In this document: positions 7,667-16,032 of the stretch, in pieces
Position numbering within the stretch: the first letter of the stretch is position 1
Layout: the number at the start of each line of letters is the position of its first letter
Assembly: GCA_964437595.1 (NCBI GenBank)
Contig: CAYTHO010000009.1
Coordinates: 1 to 64,000, forward strand
Source: DSYU01 sp964437595
GTDB taxonomy: Bacteria > Chloroflexota > Anaerolineae > Anaerolineales > Anaerolineaceae
Reading direction: 5' to 3'
DNA length: 64,000 nt
Position numbers and translations under genes: made by a program
The notes under the pieces: model-generated
Told to the model about the DNA's origin: nothing
Seen by the model: the letters and a program-made list of their open reading frames with translations, nothing else
Databases searched by the model: none

Positions 7667-8143
7667 ATGAAAACAGATAACAAACACCTTCAACTAGAAA
7701 GACCTGGCATTGTACGAACGATCTTCCGGATATTACTGGGAGCCTTTCTGATCTTTGCTGGAGTAAACCATCTTACCGTTGCGCGTGTGGAATTCCTGGC
7801 ACAGGTGCCGCCGTGGGTGCCGTTGGATGGCGACCTGGTGGTGGTTTTATCAGGCATCGCGGAAATTGTGCTTGGGCTTGGCCTGGTATTTCTGGCCAGG
7901 CAGCGCGTGCTGGTAGGTCTGGCTACGGCGGCTTTCTTTGTGCTCATCTTTCCCGGCAATGTTTCGCAATACGTTAACCGGATCGATGCCTTTGGGCTGG
8001 ATACCGACCAGGCTCGTTTCATTCGCCTGTTTTTCCAACCGCTACTGGTGATCTGGGCTTTGTGGGCCACCGGCGCCTGGAGCGCGTTGCGTGCTGCGAA
8101 ATTTAACTTCCGGACAATTCTCTCGACGGCCATTGGCCGCTAA
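7667..8143 (+). CDS. DoxX family membrane protein
   Basis: A 158-residue protein with four predicted membrane helices and the DoxX opening RTIFRILLGAFLIFAGVNHLT, then GIAEIVLGLGLVF and FPGNVSQYVNRIDAFGLDTDQARFIRLFFQPLLVIWALWATGAW. DoxX proteins are quinone-linked or membrane redox partners, often in thiol or oxidative-stress contexts. AAAGGAG lies 6-7 nt before the ATG. A 22-bp palindrome at the -10 suggests repressor control. The downstream redoxin remnant and OhrR-like regulator fit an oxidative-stress locus. Confidence 0.82.
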   Translation: MKTDNKHLQLERPGIVRTIFRILLGAFLIFAGVNHLTVARVEFLAQVPPWVPLDGDLVVVLSGIAEIVLGLGLVFLARQRVLVGLATAAFFVLIFPGNVSQYVNRIDAFGLDTDQARFIRLFFQPLLVIWALWATGAWSALRAAKFNFRTILSTAIGR

Positions 8144-8176
8144 CAAATTCCCCTCATTCTCATAGAAGGATCTGCT

Positions 8177-8281
8177 ATGCCGCGTGTATCTCTCAATCAA
8201 ACTGCACCAAATTTCGGCGCGTTTCGTCCACTATGGACACAAGTTGATTTATTGTCGAAATGTACGGCCAGAATACCCTGA
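8177..8281 (+). pseudogene. Internally deleted redoxin (AhpC/TSA-type) remnant
   Basis: From an ATG at 8177, with AGAAGGA just upstream, the reading MPRVSLNQTAPNF is a typical start of a peroxiredoxin-like redoxin. It then shifts frame: RFVHYGH at 8220-8240, in the +1 frame, matches the final strand of the same family (consensus around RYVHYGH). About 130 codons between are gone, including the cysteine region. The first frame stops at 8279-8281. The gene appears to have collapsed by an internal deletion while keeping its ribosome binding site. Confidence 0.55.
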
Positions 8282-8598
8282 TTATCGTGGATCGCTTGAA
8301 ATACCACCTGTTGCGGGCTACTATTTGCATCGGCATCGCCAATATACTCACGGCTGCTCTGTTGATTCTATAACTGCTGTTGGATAACAACTTGCTATGC
8401 CTGGCAATTACGCTGATAATGGCTGAAGTGATCATGGTGGTTTTCAGCGGTTATATTTCGGTGGCTAAATGCGAAAACTTCCATCACCGCTTGACTGAAA
8501 TGATCAGGGTAAGCATGGGCGGCCCTGTTCGTTTTCGTGATTTGGTTCATCATTCGCCAATGGCTCGGCGTAGATGTTTAGGAGCGTTGTATGGCTAA
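8260..8598 (+). pseudogene. Interrupted small membrane ORF, function unknown
   Basis: One frame runs from ATG 8260 to 8598 but is broken by TAA at 8371-8373. Before the stop it reads RATICIGIANILTAALLIL, and after it NNLLCLAITLIMAEVIMVVF, two hydrophobic segments on either side. The tail (RFRDLVHHSPMARRRCLGALYG) does not look native and runs 8 nt into the regulator gene. It may be a decayed two-helix protein or chance hydrophobicity. There is no good ribosome binding site at 8260. Confidence 0.3.
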
Positions 8599-9034
8599 TG
8601 AACAATTGAGATTAGAAAATCAGATATGCTTCCCGTTGTACGCGGCTTCTCGGCTCGTTATTCAGGAATACCAGCCTCATCTTGACAAATTGGGCATCAC
8701 TTACCCGCAGTACCTGGTGCTCATGGTTTTATGGGAAACAGACAGCATTTTCGTGAGCGAAATCACGCAAAGGTTGATCTTGAATACTAATACGGTCACC
8801 CCAATCTTAAAGCGGATGGAAGCACAGGGTATTATCACGCGCCGGCGTTCGGAAGAGGATGAGCGTAAAGTGATTGTCACCCTCACCCCTAAAGGTAAGG
8901 AATTGCAAATTGATGCTGCTTCCATCCCAGAGAAGCTGGTGGCGGGCCTGAATTCGAATAATGTGAATACGGAAGACTTGAAAACGTTAAAGGGTTTACT
9001 TTATGTGATCATCGATCATCTCTCGAAGAGATAA
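8591..9034 (+). CDS. MarR-family regulator, OhrR-like
   Basis: A 147-residue winged-helix repressor. Its N-terminus LENQICFPLYAASR aligns with the LDNQLCFALYSASR region of OhrR, placing C13 at the peroxide-reactive cysteine; LGITYPQYLVLMVLWE follows as in OhrR. The wing is RRRSEEDERKVIVTLTPKGKEL. OhrR-type proteins bind DNA as dimers and release it when the cysteine is oxidised by organic peroxide. AGGAG lies 7 nt before the ATG. A redoxin remnant just upstream could be a lost target. DUF1295 follows 108 nt downstream. Confidence 0.85.
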   Translation: MANEQLRLENQICFPLYAASRLVIQEYQPHLDKLGITYPQYLVLMVLWETDSIFVSEITQRLILNTNTVTPILKRMEAQGIITRRRSEEDERKVIVTLTPKGKELQIDAASIPEKLVAGLNSNNVNTEDLKTLKGLLYVIIDHLSKR

Positions 9035-9141
9035 GTATAGCTCATGCGTTAATGCAGTCCGAGAACATAAAGTAACAGCAATATCATCGGCAATTGTGGC
9101 GATGAATACTGATTGAGCTAACCGCCTTAGGAGAAAATATC

Positions 9142-10008
9142 ATGAAAAAATCGGATCGTAATGCCTTACTTGCATTCCCCATCATCATTATCATAGGCCT
9201 TCTAATTGCTGTTGCAGGCAGCCAGGGAGGAAGCACAATTGGGGGCATCCCTGTATTTGCTTTTTCAGTAGGGCTGGCATTTCTCATCCAGTGGCTGGTA
9301 TTTATCCCTGCTTACCGGCTGCAAACTGAGAAATTCTTTGACCTCACTGGAAGTCTCACCTATATCTCTGTGATCAGTATCACAGCACTCTTAAGTGCGG
9401 ACCTTGATGCGAGGTCAATCCTGCTCTGGGCTTTGGTGGTGATCTGGGCAGCCCGCCTGGGCACTTTTCTGTTTCGCCGCGTCCGCAAAGCAGGCAGAGA
9501 TGACCGCTTTGACGAAATCAAACCTTCTTTTATCCAGTTCTTAAATGTCTGGACCATCCAGGGCCTATGGGTGACCTTCACCATGGCGGCGGCGCTGGTT
9601 GCTATTACATCCACAAACCACAAACCGTTGGATGTTTTTGCGCTGATCGGCTTGTTGTTATGGCTATTAGGTTTTACGATTGAGGTTGTAGCCGATGCCC
9701 AAAAAAGCCGCTTCAATGCAAATCCAGAAAACAAGGGCAAATTTATTCAAACAGGTTTGTGGTCTCGCTCGCGTCACCCAAATTACTTTGGGGAAATTGT
9801 CCTTTGGGTTGGCGTGGCTGTAATCGCTTTACCTGTTCTGCAGGGTTGGCAGTGGGTTGCTTTGATTTCTCCGGTTTTTGTTACTCTGCTGCTTACCCGC
9901 GTCAGTGGAATTCCGCTGCTTGAAAAGAAGGCAGATCAAAAATGGGGCGGCCAGGCCAATTATGAAGCCTACAAAAAAAATACACCCGTACTGATTCCCC
10001 GTCTGTAG
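9142..10008 (+). CDS. DUF1295 membrane protein (steroid 5-alpha reductase/ICMT-like)
   Basis: A 288-residue protein with seven or so hydrophobic segments and the C-terminal signature of the superfamily: FIQTGLWSRSRHPNYFGEIVLWVGVAV, then LLTRVSGIPLLEKKADQKWG and ANYEAYKKNTPVLIPRL. This region binds NADPH or SAM in related reductases and methyltransferases. Known DUF1295 members are poorly characterised; lipid or isoprenoid reduction is a reasonable guess. GGAG precedes the ATG. It follows the OhrR-like gene on the same strand. Confidence 0.85.
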   Translation: MKKSDRNALLAFPIIIIIGLLIAVAGSQGGSTIGGIPVFAFSVGLAFLIQWLVFIPAYRLQTEKFFDLTGSLTYISVISITALLSADLDARSILLWALVVIWAARLGTFLFRRVRKAGRDDRFDEIKPSFIQFLNVWTIQGLWVTFTMAAALVAITSTNHKPLDVFALIGLLLWLLGFTIEVVADAQKSRFNANPENKGKFIQTGLWSRSRHPNYFGEIVLWVGVAVIALPVLQGWQWVALISPVFVTLLLTRVSGIPLLEKKADQKWGGQANYEAYKKNTPVLIPRL

Positions 10009-10108
10009 TTACCTGAATTTCGCCCGAACTAGGGGCAAGATGCTGTCCCCAAAGGACTAAAGGGTGTTATGCTTTTTAAGCCGAGCATAGTACACTCACT
10101 GCATAAAC

Positions 10109-10450
10109 CGAAAAGCCTATCCGAGCGATGTGGGTGACGATGAATGGGCGTTTGTCGCCCCGTACTTGACCTTGATGAATGAAGCGGATGATGCCTCGCC
10201 AACCATAGTTGGCGCATGACCTGCCGACCTGGTATACCGTGTACCAGCAAACTCAACGCTGGATTGCCGCCGGGGCGTTTGAAGCGATCGTACATAATCT
10301 TCGAGCAGTGCTGCGCTTGGCCAAGGGGCGTAAGGAGCAGCCCAGCGCCGCGATTTTCGACAGTCGCACGCTGCAATCGACACCTGAGAGCAGCGTGCGG
10401 GCTGGCTATGATGGCGCAAAGCGCAAAAAGGGCAGCAAAACGCACATTAT
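10109..10450 (+). pseudogene. Decayed IS5-family transposase fragment
   Basis: RKAYPSDVGDDEWAFVAPYLTLMNE starts near 10109 and is the N-terminus of an IS5-type transposase. It ends at TGA about 10217 after a short missing stretch. The next frame picks up LPTWYTVYQQTQRWIAAGAFEAIVHNLR and later AAIFDSRTLQSTPES, AGYDGAKRKKGSKTH up to about 10445, where homology stops. So it has an internal deletion with frameshift plus loss of the catalytic C-terminal half. Unrelated to the intact IS at 6369. Confidence 0.8.
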
Positions 10451-10684
10451 GTTAAGTACAATCAAACAACAAGAAATTCAAAGAATCTTAGTTTACAATC
10501 TATTTAGTCACTTGTGAAATTAATCCTACTCGCCAGGCCTAGTGGATCCAAGGCGGTATTCCAGCACAAGTACATGCCCTGCCTTTACTCGTTTTTTCTG
10601 CAGGTTTCGGCTTGGTTGAAGGATTTGCCAGAAAGATCATGGATAATGGGGTATCCGATCTTCCATGTGCGGAGTTCTGGCGGG
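10451..10684. other. Intergenic stretch after the IS remnant
   Basis: No gene, RNA or clear repeat was recognised. The AT-rich part at 10451-10510 follows the truncated transposase; the remainder lies beyond the stop of the minus-strand 144-residue gene. Confidence 0.5.
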
Positions 10685-11119
10685 CTATCCGTACCTGGGG
10701 CGGATGCCTCGATAAACCTGCATGCCAGACAGTGTGCGTAGAATGGTTTCGGGGGGCCGGTGAATCGCTTCTCCAAGTTCAATTGGAGACATTGGATTAT
10801 TGCCATTTGCCAGTAGCACGCGAAACACCGAATCCACAAGGGCTGTGTTACTGGTGACAAAATCTGGCTGCCTGGCGCAGTGCGCCATTAATATGTGCTG
10901 AAGACCATCAACTGTGTGAACTTCGGCGGTTTCCTGGTCCACCCAATCAACACGGATTTCCTGCCCGGTGTCTGAAAAGGCCGCCTGATGTTCGTGGCAT
11001 AAATAGCTGTATAAAAAGATGCGCCAATTGTTATCGTGCTGCTTCCACCAATCGAAATCAATTTGGAAGGGTGTTTCCAGGGTGGGTTTAACCAGGCTGA
11101 AACGCTTGGCATCAATCAT
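10685..11119 (-). CDS. Hypothetical protein, 144 aa, partner of the 541-aa gene
   Basis: Not recognised as a named family. The start at 11119 (MIDAKRFSLVKP) overlaps the stop of the upstream 541-residue gene by 8 nt, so the two are almost certainly coupled. The first half is Trp/His rich (DFDWWKQHDNNWRIFLYSYLCHEHQ); the second half (NPMSPIELGEAIHRPPETILRTLSGMQVYRGIRPRYG) reads like a winged-helix DNA-binding segment. A longer in-frame start exists at 11260, but it would lie inside the upstream gene and has no family-like sequence. Confidence 0.7.
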   Translation of the reverse strand: MIDAKRFSLVKPTLETPFQIDFDWWKQHDNNWRIFLYSYLCHEHQAAFSDTGQEIRVDWVDQETAEVHTVDGLQHILMAHCARQPDFVTSNTALVDSVFRVLLANGNNPMSPIELGEAIHRPPETILRTLSGMQVYRGIRPRYG

Positions 11120-12737
11120 CGTCACCTCCGGAGGAGTCTTCTTGGCGGAAATACAGGTTGCCAAGATGCCTGGACCAGGTACTTTCGAGTAACACGTTGA
11201 GAATGACGCCAGGTGGGCAGCGGCGCAGTATATTGACGCCTGCATACAATTCTTCCCCATGAACGTGACTCTGCGGGCTGAGCTTGGCCATTTCGCCGAT
11301 GATCTGGCGCACGATTTGATGAAGCGGCTGGCGTTGTTTATTGCTTTGTTCCCACGTTTTATCCAGTGCTTCGAAATCTGAAATCACAATCGCAGTTCGT
11401 TCATCAACAGAAGCGGTGAGGTTGTGTTTCAGCATTGAAAAAACCACGCCGCCATCCGACCCAATAATGGCGGTACGGATCCATTCTCGCGTTGGGCGTT
11501 TTTTATCTGCCCGGATGATGATCTCTCCAGGTTTCTTCCCGCGGCTGATATGAAGCAGGGTTCCTGAGATTAAACCTTGAGATAGATACCAGTCTCTCAA
11601 CCCGTACACATAGTGCTTGTTGCGCACCACCCACCCTGAGAATACCTCTCCGGAATTGCCGTCCACAAAATTGAACTGAATGCGCGGCGATTCATAAGCG
11701 GTAGGGAATAAATGAATCAGGTTCCCGGCGAGTGGAAGTGTACCCGCCCGCCAGTGAGGATAAATCACACTCATACGAACCTCATCAACCGGGTCGTCGG
11801 AGGGCGGATTTAGAGATGGTTCCAATTCATCGATAATCCGCGGGCCGAAATCGCTTAATAAATCAAGCGTGTCGCTGCTGTATTCCTGGACCGGTGCATT
11901 GTACCGCAGGAACGTAGGAACTTCGCGGACTGGCTCAGGCTCCAGGCGGTTGAGATACCAGAGAATTTCGCCCGCTGCGCCAACTTCGTCGAAACGTTTG
12001 TCTTCCTGGAGTGCAAGGTTCAAGGAAAATTCATTCAGGTTAGTGTCTACATCTTGCGGCAGGTCAATCTGTTCCATGAGCGCCTGGGTGGGGAGTGGTC
12101 CGCCGCCCATCATATCTAAAACCGCTTCGGCTAGGTTAAGGTGCCCGGCGTTGATATCAACCAGCAGGGCACGTGGGAACCACATCCACGCGATCCGCAC
12201 CAGGCCAGGGCTGCTTTCCAGCGCATCATTGAGCAGTTTAGAAAGGTCCTTGCCGTACGCTTCAAGCACTTTTTCAGAATCTAAGAGAGGGTCGTTTGAA
12301 TTCAACAGAACCGGCTGGTTGAGTTTGTGATCAGCAAAACCAGCGGCAAATTGCCGTTTTTCGCCATTATTTAACTCAACATCGATAACTTCAAAAGGAG
12401 CGAGTTCGGGATTATTTCCGGACCTGCTGCCGGTGACTTTCCCTGCCTGCCAGTCTAATGCCGGGAATTGAAGAGTCTGTCCAACCTGGTAGTGCTCTTT
12501 AGGGTAATAAATATCTCCGCCTGCCTGTTGCTGCTTTTGCAGAGAGTCTTTTTCCTGTTTAATACGCTCATTCACCAGCGCGTGAAGAAGCTCTTCAGAT
12601 GTTTGTGGTTTTTCTACCTCAAGCAGATAACTATTAAGGAAATCTAAATCCTGGTCGGTTACCTCAAAATTTTGCCAGTAGTCTTTTCGCAGAGATATAG
12701 GAGCTATTACCATTCGATTCCCGCTTGTTATTCCCAT
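11112..12737 (-). CDS. Hypothetical protein, 541 aa, possible winged-helix repeats
   Basis: No confident family. Residues about 30-65 (TSEELLHALVNERIKQEKDSLQKQQQ) resemble a HARE-like helical head. Then a beta-rich SH3/OB-like piece follows (HYQVGQTLQFPALDWQAGKVTGSRSG). Around 215-260 (PTQALMEQIDLPQDVDTNLNEFSLNLALQEDKRF) and in the C-terminus (QIVRQIIGEMAKLSPQSHVHGEELYAGVNILRRCPPGVILNVL) further winged-helix-like blocks appear. It has no signal peptide or membrane segment and no visible catalytic motif. Probably a cytoplasmic nucleic-acid or regulatory protein. It has its own promoter at 12775-12802 and is coupled to the 144-residue gene. Confidence 0.75.
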   Translation of the reverse strand: MGITSGNRMVIAPISLRKDYWQNFEVTDQDLDFLNSYLLEVEKPQTSEELLHALVNERIKQEKDSLQKQQQAGGDIYYPKEHYQVGQTLQFPALDWQAGKVTGSRSGNNPELAPFEVIDVELNNGEKRQFAAGFADHKLNQPVLLNSNDPLLDSEKVLEAYGKDLSKLLNDALESSPGLVRIAWMWFPRALLVDINAGHLNLAEAVLDMMGGGPLPTQALMEQIDLPQDVDTNLNEFSLNLALQEDKRFDEVGAAGEILWYLNRLEPEPVREVPTFLRYNAPVQEYSSDTLDLLSDFGPRIIDELEPSLNPPSDDPVDEVRMSVIYPHWRAGTLPLAGNLIHLFPTAYESPRIQFNFVDGNSGEVFSGWVVRNKHYVYGLRDWYLSQGLISGTLLHISRGKKPGEIIIRADKKRPTREWIRTAIIGSDGGVVFSMLKHNLTASVDERTAIVISDFEALDKTWEQSNKQRQPLHQIVRQIIGEMAKLSPQSHVHGEELYAGVNILRRCPPGVILNVLLESTWSRHLGNLYFRQEDSSGGDDD

Positions 12738-12774
12738 CAGGGAAAGATTACAAAATCATGAAATTGCCGCGTTT

Positions 12775-12802
12775 ATTATACCCTACCTTCAATACGGGGC
12801 AA
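12775..12802 (-). promoter_or_regulatory. Sigma70-type promoter for the 541-aa/144-aa pair
   Basis: On the minus strand TTGCCC (12802-12797) and TATAAT (12780-12775) are separated by 16 bp, with the ATG at 12737, about 38 nt beyond the -10. Confidence 0.6.
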
Positions 12803-12805
12803 GTT

Positions 12806-14197
12806 TTAAGGAAAGGATTTTTCTAACCATGTCAGAGGGTTCACCTGTACGCCGTTTACCCACACTTCCCAGTGCAGATGCGGCCCTGTCACTCGCCCGG
12901 TCCCGCCCGATTGGCCAATTTCCTGCCCTGTCTCAACCCGGTCTCCTACCTTTACGTTGATCTGGTGCTGGTGGAAGAAGGCGCTATAAACGCCGTGCCC
13001 GTGGTCGATATAGGTGGCGTTGCCTCTCACCGTCAGTGGACCAGCGAAAACAACAATGCCTGGTGCTGGGGCTTTGAAGGGCAGCCCGGTTCCGCCGCCG
13101 TAATCAATCCCGGTGTGAAATGCACTCACCGGCCCGTCGTTGTAAGAACGGCGAGTGCCGAACCAGGATGTGATCCATTCGGGATCATAACCGGGCACAG
13201 CAAAGGGGCCGTCCCAGTATTTCTCGGGCGTCGAAGGCGCAATGAGAGCCTTCACCTGGTCCTCTTCTGGCTTTGTATTTGCCGGGTCCAGTGTGATTGG
13301 ATCTACGCCTTGTATCTTTTCAGAAGCATACCCTAGGGATTCGAGAATAACCATCTGCTCAAAGGTGAACGTTTTTCCATCGGGTAATTTGCCTTCCAAT
13401 GTGAATGGGTAAATTCCCGGATCGGCCATCGCATGGACGCCTTGTAGGGCCACATAGGTATTCTCACTCTCTTGGTAGAAATGCAGCGGATATCCGGCCA
13501 GGCTGCCGGTGAGTTCCACTGGTTGGGTGGTTGCGATCTTAATAACCGCTGTTTCACCTTGCTGGATAGGCAGTGGGTCCACCACAAGTTCCTTAATGGT
13601 AGGGTGGATCAAGCTGACTTGTTCTTGTGCTTCCGCTGGTTGGTCAAAAATCGCCTCCCCCGGTAAGATATCCCAGGTTGAATCGGTTTGATTCATCTCT
13701 GCAAGCAACCAGGGATTCTGCTTGCTTTGAATGGAGAGCTGGAATAAAGATTGTTGTGACCCAAGTAAATAGCGACTCTGTAACTCTTTAAAGTTCTCTC
13801 TTTCGGGAACAATCAGGCTGGCTCCTGCATAAACTTCTGCTGGGCTGGTGATGCGGTTAAGCTTGTTCACCTGCGGCGTGGTTACCTGGTTGCGAATGCT
13901 CAGCGAGCGAAGCGATTCCCCCAAAGGAATAGTCTCGGTCAGCAGTTTCCCCTGAATCCCTTCCAGGCCAGGGATAACCACTTCTGTGCCGATCGACAGC
14001 ATGTTCGGGTTGATATTGGGGTTGGCGTTTGTGATATCGTCAACCGTTACGCCGAACATAATGGCAATGGAATAAAAGGTATCCCCGCCCTGCACCACAT
14101 ATGTAGGGCCATTTGGCGCACTGTCTTGGGCTTTGACGATTTGGGTAGATAGCAGCAGAACCAGAATCAGGAACAGACCGGAGACACGTTTTATCAT
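12806..14197 (-). CDS. LysM and M23 peptidase domain protein
   Basis: A 463-residue exported cell-wall enzyme. An N-terminal signal peptide (LFLILVLLLSTQIVKA) is followed by a LysM domain at about 31-77 (TYVVQGGDTFYSIAIMFGVTVDDITNANPNI) and a second, weaker LysM-like repeat near 85-130. After a beta-rich linker the C-terminal M23 domain has SAFHTGIDYGGG and GPHLHWEVWVNG, which carry the zinc-binding residues (H-x3-D and H-x-H). M23 enzymes cut peptidoglycan cross-bridges. It overlaps the DUF192 gene by 4 nt. All zinc ligands appear present, so activity is likely. Confidence 0.93.
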   Translation of the reverse strand: MIKRVSGLFLILVLLLSTQIVKAQDSAPNGPTYVVQGGDTFYSIAIMFGVTVDDITNANPNINPNMLSIGTEVVIPGLEGIQGKLLTETIPLGESLRSLSIRNQVTTPQVNKLNRITSPAEVYAGASLIVPERENFKELQSRYLLGSQQSLFQLSIQSKQNPWLLAEMNQTDSTWDILPGEAIFDQPAEAQEQVSLIHPTIKELVVDPLPIQQGETAVIKIATTQPVELTGSLAGYPLHFYQESENTYVALQGVHAMADPGIYPFTLEGKLPDGKTFTFEQMVILESLGYASEKIQGVDPITLDPANTKPEEDQVKALIAPSTPEKYWDGPFAVPGYDPEWITSWFGTRRSYNDGPVSAFHTGIDYGGGTGLPFKAPAPGIVVFAGPLTVRGNATYIDHGHGVYSAFFHQHQINVKVGDRVETGQEIGQSGGTGRVTGPHLHWEVWVNGVQVNPLTWLEKSFP

Positions 14198-14559
14198 TTT
14201 TTGATCACCAATTGGTCGCCGATTTTATAATCCTTCAGCCGGTCTGGGTGCGTTTCGAGAACGTATTTCGCGGCTTTTGCGGGAGCATAGGCAGGCCGCC
14301 AGCGGCGTGCAAGCTGAGCGTCAACCACCCGTAGGTGCTCATCTGCCCAAATAACGGCGATATCAAAGTTCATGAAGAACATGTGGATGGCTGCGTCAAG
14401 GCGGTCGGCGCGGGGCTGGACCATCAATAACCCCTCATCCTTGCCAATGGCTTTTTGAAACATTAACCCGCGCAGACGACCCCAGAAAGTGTCGCAGTAA
14501 CGCGCCTTGAGTGGTTTTGTAGAAGATTTGGTTTGGTTTATAAGGAGAACGAGCTGCAT
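14194..14559 (-). CDS. DUF192 family protein
   Basis: A 121-residue small beta protein with DUF192 hallmarks: RYCDTFWGRLRGLMFQKAIGKDEGLLM, then IHMFFMNFDIAVIWADEHLRVV and AKYVLETHPDRL near the end. The family is of unknown function, often exported; no signal peptide is visible here. Its stop overlaps the LysM/M23 gene's start by 4 nt, so the two are coupled. Confidence 0.85.
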   Translation of the reverse strand: MQLVLLINQTKSSTKPLKARYCDTFWGRLRGLMFQKAIGKDEGLLMVQPRADRLDAAIHMFFMNFDIAVIWADEHLRVVDAQLARRWRPAYAPAKAAKYVLETHPDRLKDYKIGDQLVIKK

Positions 14560-14580
14560 GAATACGTTGTAATAGGCCGG

Positions 14581-14982
14581 CTAGAGCGTTTCCTGCGAAT
14601 TGCGATTTAGTACCCGGTCGATACTGTCCAGCAGTTCTTGCGGGCGAAAAGGTTTTGAAACATAGTCATCAACCTTGGCGATGTGCAAACCCAAAACCCG
14701 GTCGATTGCCTGGGCTTTGGCAGTAACAATGATCACGGGAATGTCGCGTGTTTTTTCGTTCGCTTTGAGTTGTTGGTAGACTTCCCAACCATCCATTCCG
14801 GGCATCATCAGGTCTAGCAGAATCAAGTCTGGAGGTTCCTGGAAAATCACATCCAGTCCATTCCGCCCGCCGTGCGCACCCTTTACCTGAAATCCACGAC
14901 GGTTTAGAATCAACACAACCAGGTCGATCATCTCCTGGTCATCTTCGATGTAAACAACCCGGCGGTCGGTTTCTTGGCTCAT
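14581..14982 (-). CDS. Stand-alone response regulator receiver (CheY-like)
   Basis: A 133-residue single receiver domain. The acidic pair is in VVYIEDDQEM, the phospho-acceptor Asp in LILLDLMMPGMDG, the Thr in VIIVTAKA and the Lys in DDYVSKPFRP. No output domain, so it probably acts through a partner kinase or protein. The ATG at 14982 is chosen over an earlier in-frame start because GAGGAA lies 7 nt before it and homology starts there. Divergent from xth. Confidence 0.9.
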   Translation of the reverse strand: MSQETDRRVVYIEDDQEMIDLVVLILNRRGFQVKGAHGGRNGLDVIFQEPPDLILLDLMMPGMDGWEVYQQLKANEKTRDIPVIIVTAKAQAIDRVLGLHIAKVDDYVSKPFRPQELLDSIDRVLNRNSQETL

Positions 14983-15103
14983 GATGTATTCCTCATCTAT
15001 ATTCCAATTAAGTTTACCACACAGGGATATAATCAGGCAACCAGGAATCGGGTGCCAAAAACCCGTATTGTAACGAAAACCACAAAAGGGAGTTCTCTTA
15101 GAA

Positions 15104-15886
15104 ATGCGAATCACAACCTGGAACGTGAATGGTATCCGCGCTGCGATAAAGAAAGGCGCACTGGCATGGGCGCAGTCTGAGGCGATGGATGTTCTATGCT
15201 TGCAGGAAGTTAAGGCAACGCGAGAGCAGCTTCCGGATAGCGACCGAGAAATCCCCGGTTATACCAGTTATTGGAACTCCGCCAGGCGCCCCGGATACAG
15301 TGGGGTGGCAGTTTACACCAGGGTAGAGCCCCTATCAATTGTATACGGGTTAGGCGATGATCGATTCGATGATGAAGGTCGGGTTATCCGCATGCACTTT
15401 CCGGGGTTGATTCTATATAACATTTATTTCCCCAATGGCCAGCGCGGGCAGGAACGGGTGAGCTATAAGCTCGATTTTTATGCCTGCCTGCTGGAACAAT
15501 GCGATCAGTTCCATGCTCGGGGTGAGAAAGTGGTGATCACTGGTGACTTCAACACGGCGCACCGGGAGATCGACCTGGCGCATCCGAAAGCAAATGAGAA
15601 AACCTCGGGTTTTTTGCCAGAGGAACGCGCATGGATCGACCGTTACCTGGAACATGATTTTATAGATATCTATCGCACCCTTTACCCCGAACGGGTGCAG
15701 TACACCTGGTGGACGTTTATCACCAACGCGCGGGCAAGAAATGTTGGCTGGCGGTTGGATTACTTTCTCATATCTCGTGCACTGGCCGGGCAGGCAGAGG
15801 ATGTAGTGATCCATGATGATGTCCCTGGTTCTGATCACTGCCCGGTTACACTGGTGTTGAAAAATGAACCTCCTCAAGCGGCGTAA
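15104..15886 (+). CDS. xth: Exodeoxyribonuclease III
   Basis: A 260-residue EEP-fold nuclease. It starts MRITTWNVNGIRAAIKKG, has the metal-binding Glu in LCLQEVKA, the TGDFNTAH block, and ends with the catalytic GSDHCPV. ExoIII cuts DNA at abasic sites and degrades 3' ends in base excision repair. Length is typical of the family (about 255-270). Divergently transcribed from the receiver-only gene. Confidence 0.95.
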   Translation: MRITTWNVNGIRAAIKKGALAWAQSEAMDVLCLQEVKATREQLPDSDREIPGYTSYWNSARRPGYSGVAVYTRVEPLSIVYGLGDDRFDDEGRVIRMHFPGLILYNIYFPNGQRGQERVSYKLDFYACLLEQCDQFHARGEKVVITGDFNTAHREIDLAHPKANEKTSGFLPEERAWIDRYLEHDFIDIYRTLYPERVQYTWWTFITNARARNVGWRLDYFLISRALAGQAEDVVIHDDVPGSDHCPVTLVLKNEPPQAA

Positions 15887-16032
15887 GTAGTTCGCCGGGA
15901 TATTCGGATAAATCGTTCCTTTATACCCTATACAGTGCGAAAAAACAGGATGACGCGCAAAAGAATAGGTTATAATTTGGACGAAGATTGATAATAATAT
16001 ATGGATAGTTCGTACCGGAGGTTTTACCAAGA

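Noticed and set aside
8371..8373. TAA as a recoded codon in the interrupted ORF
   Set aside because: TAA recoding is very unlikely and the neighbourhood contains other decayed genes; pseudogene or error is simpler.
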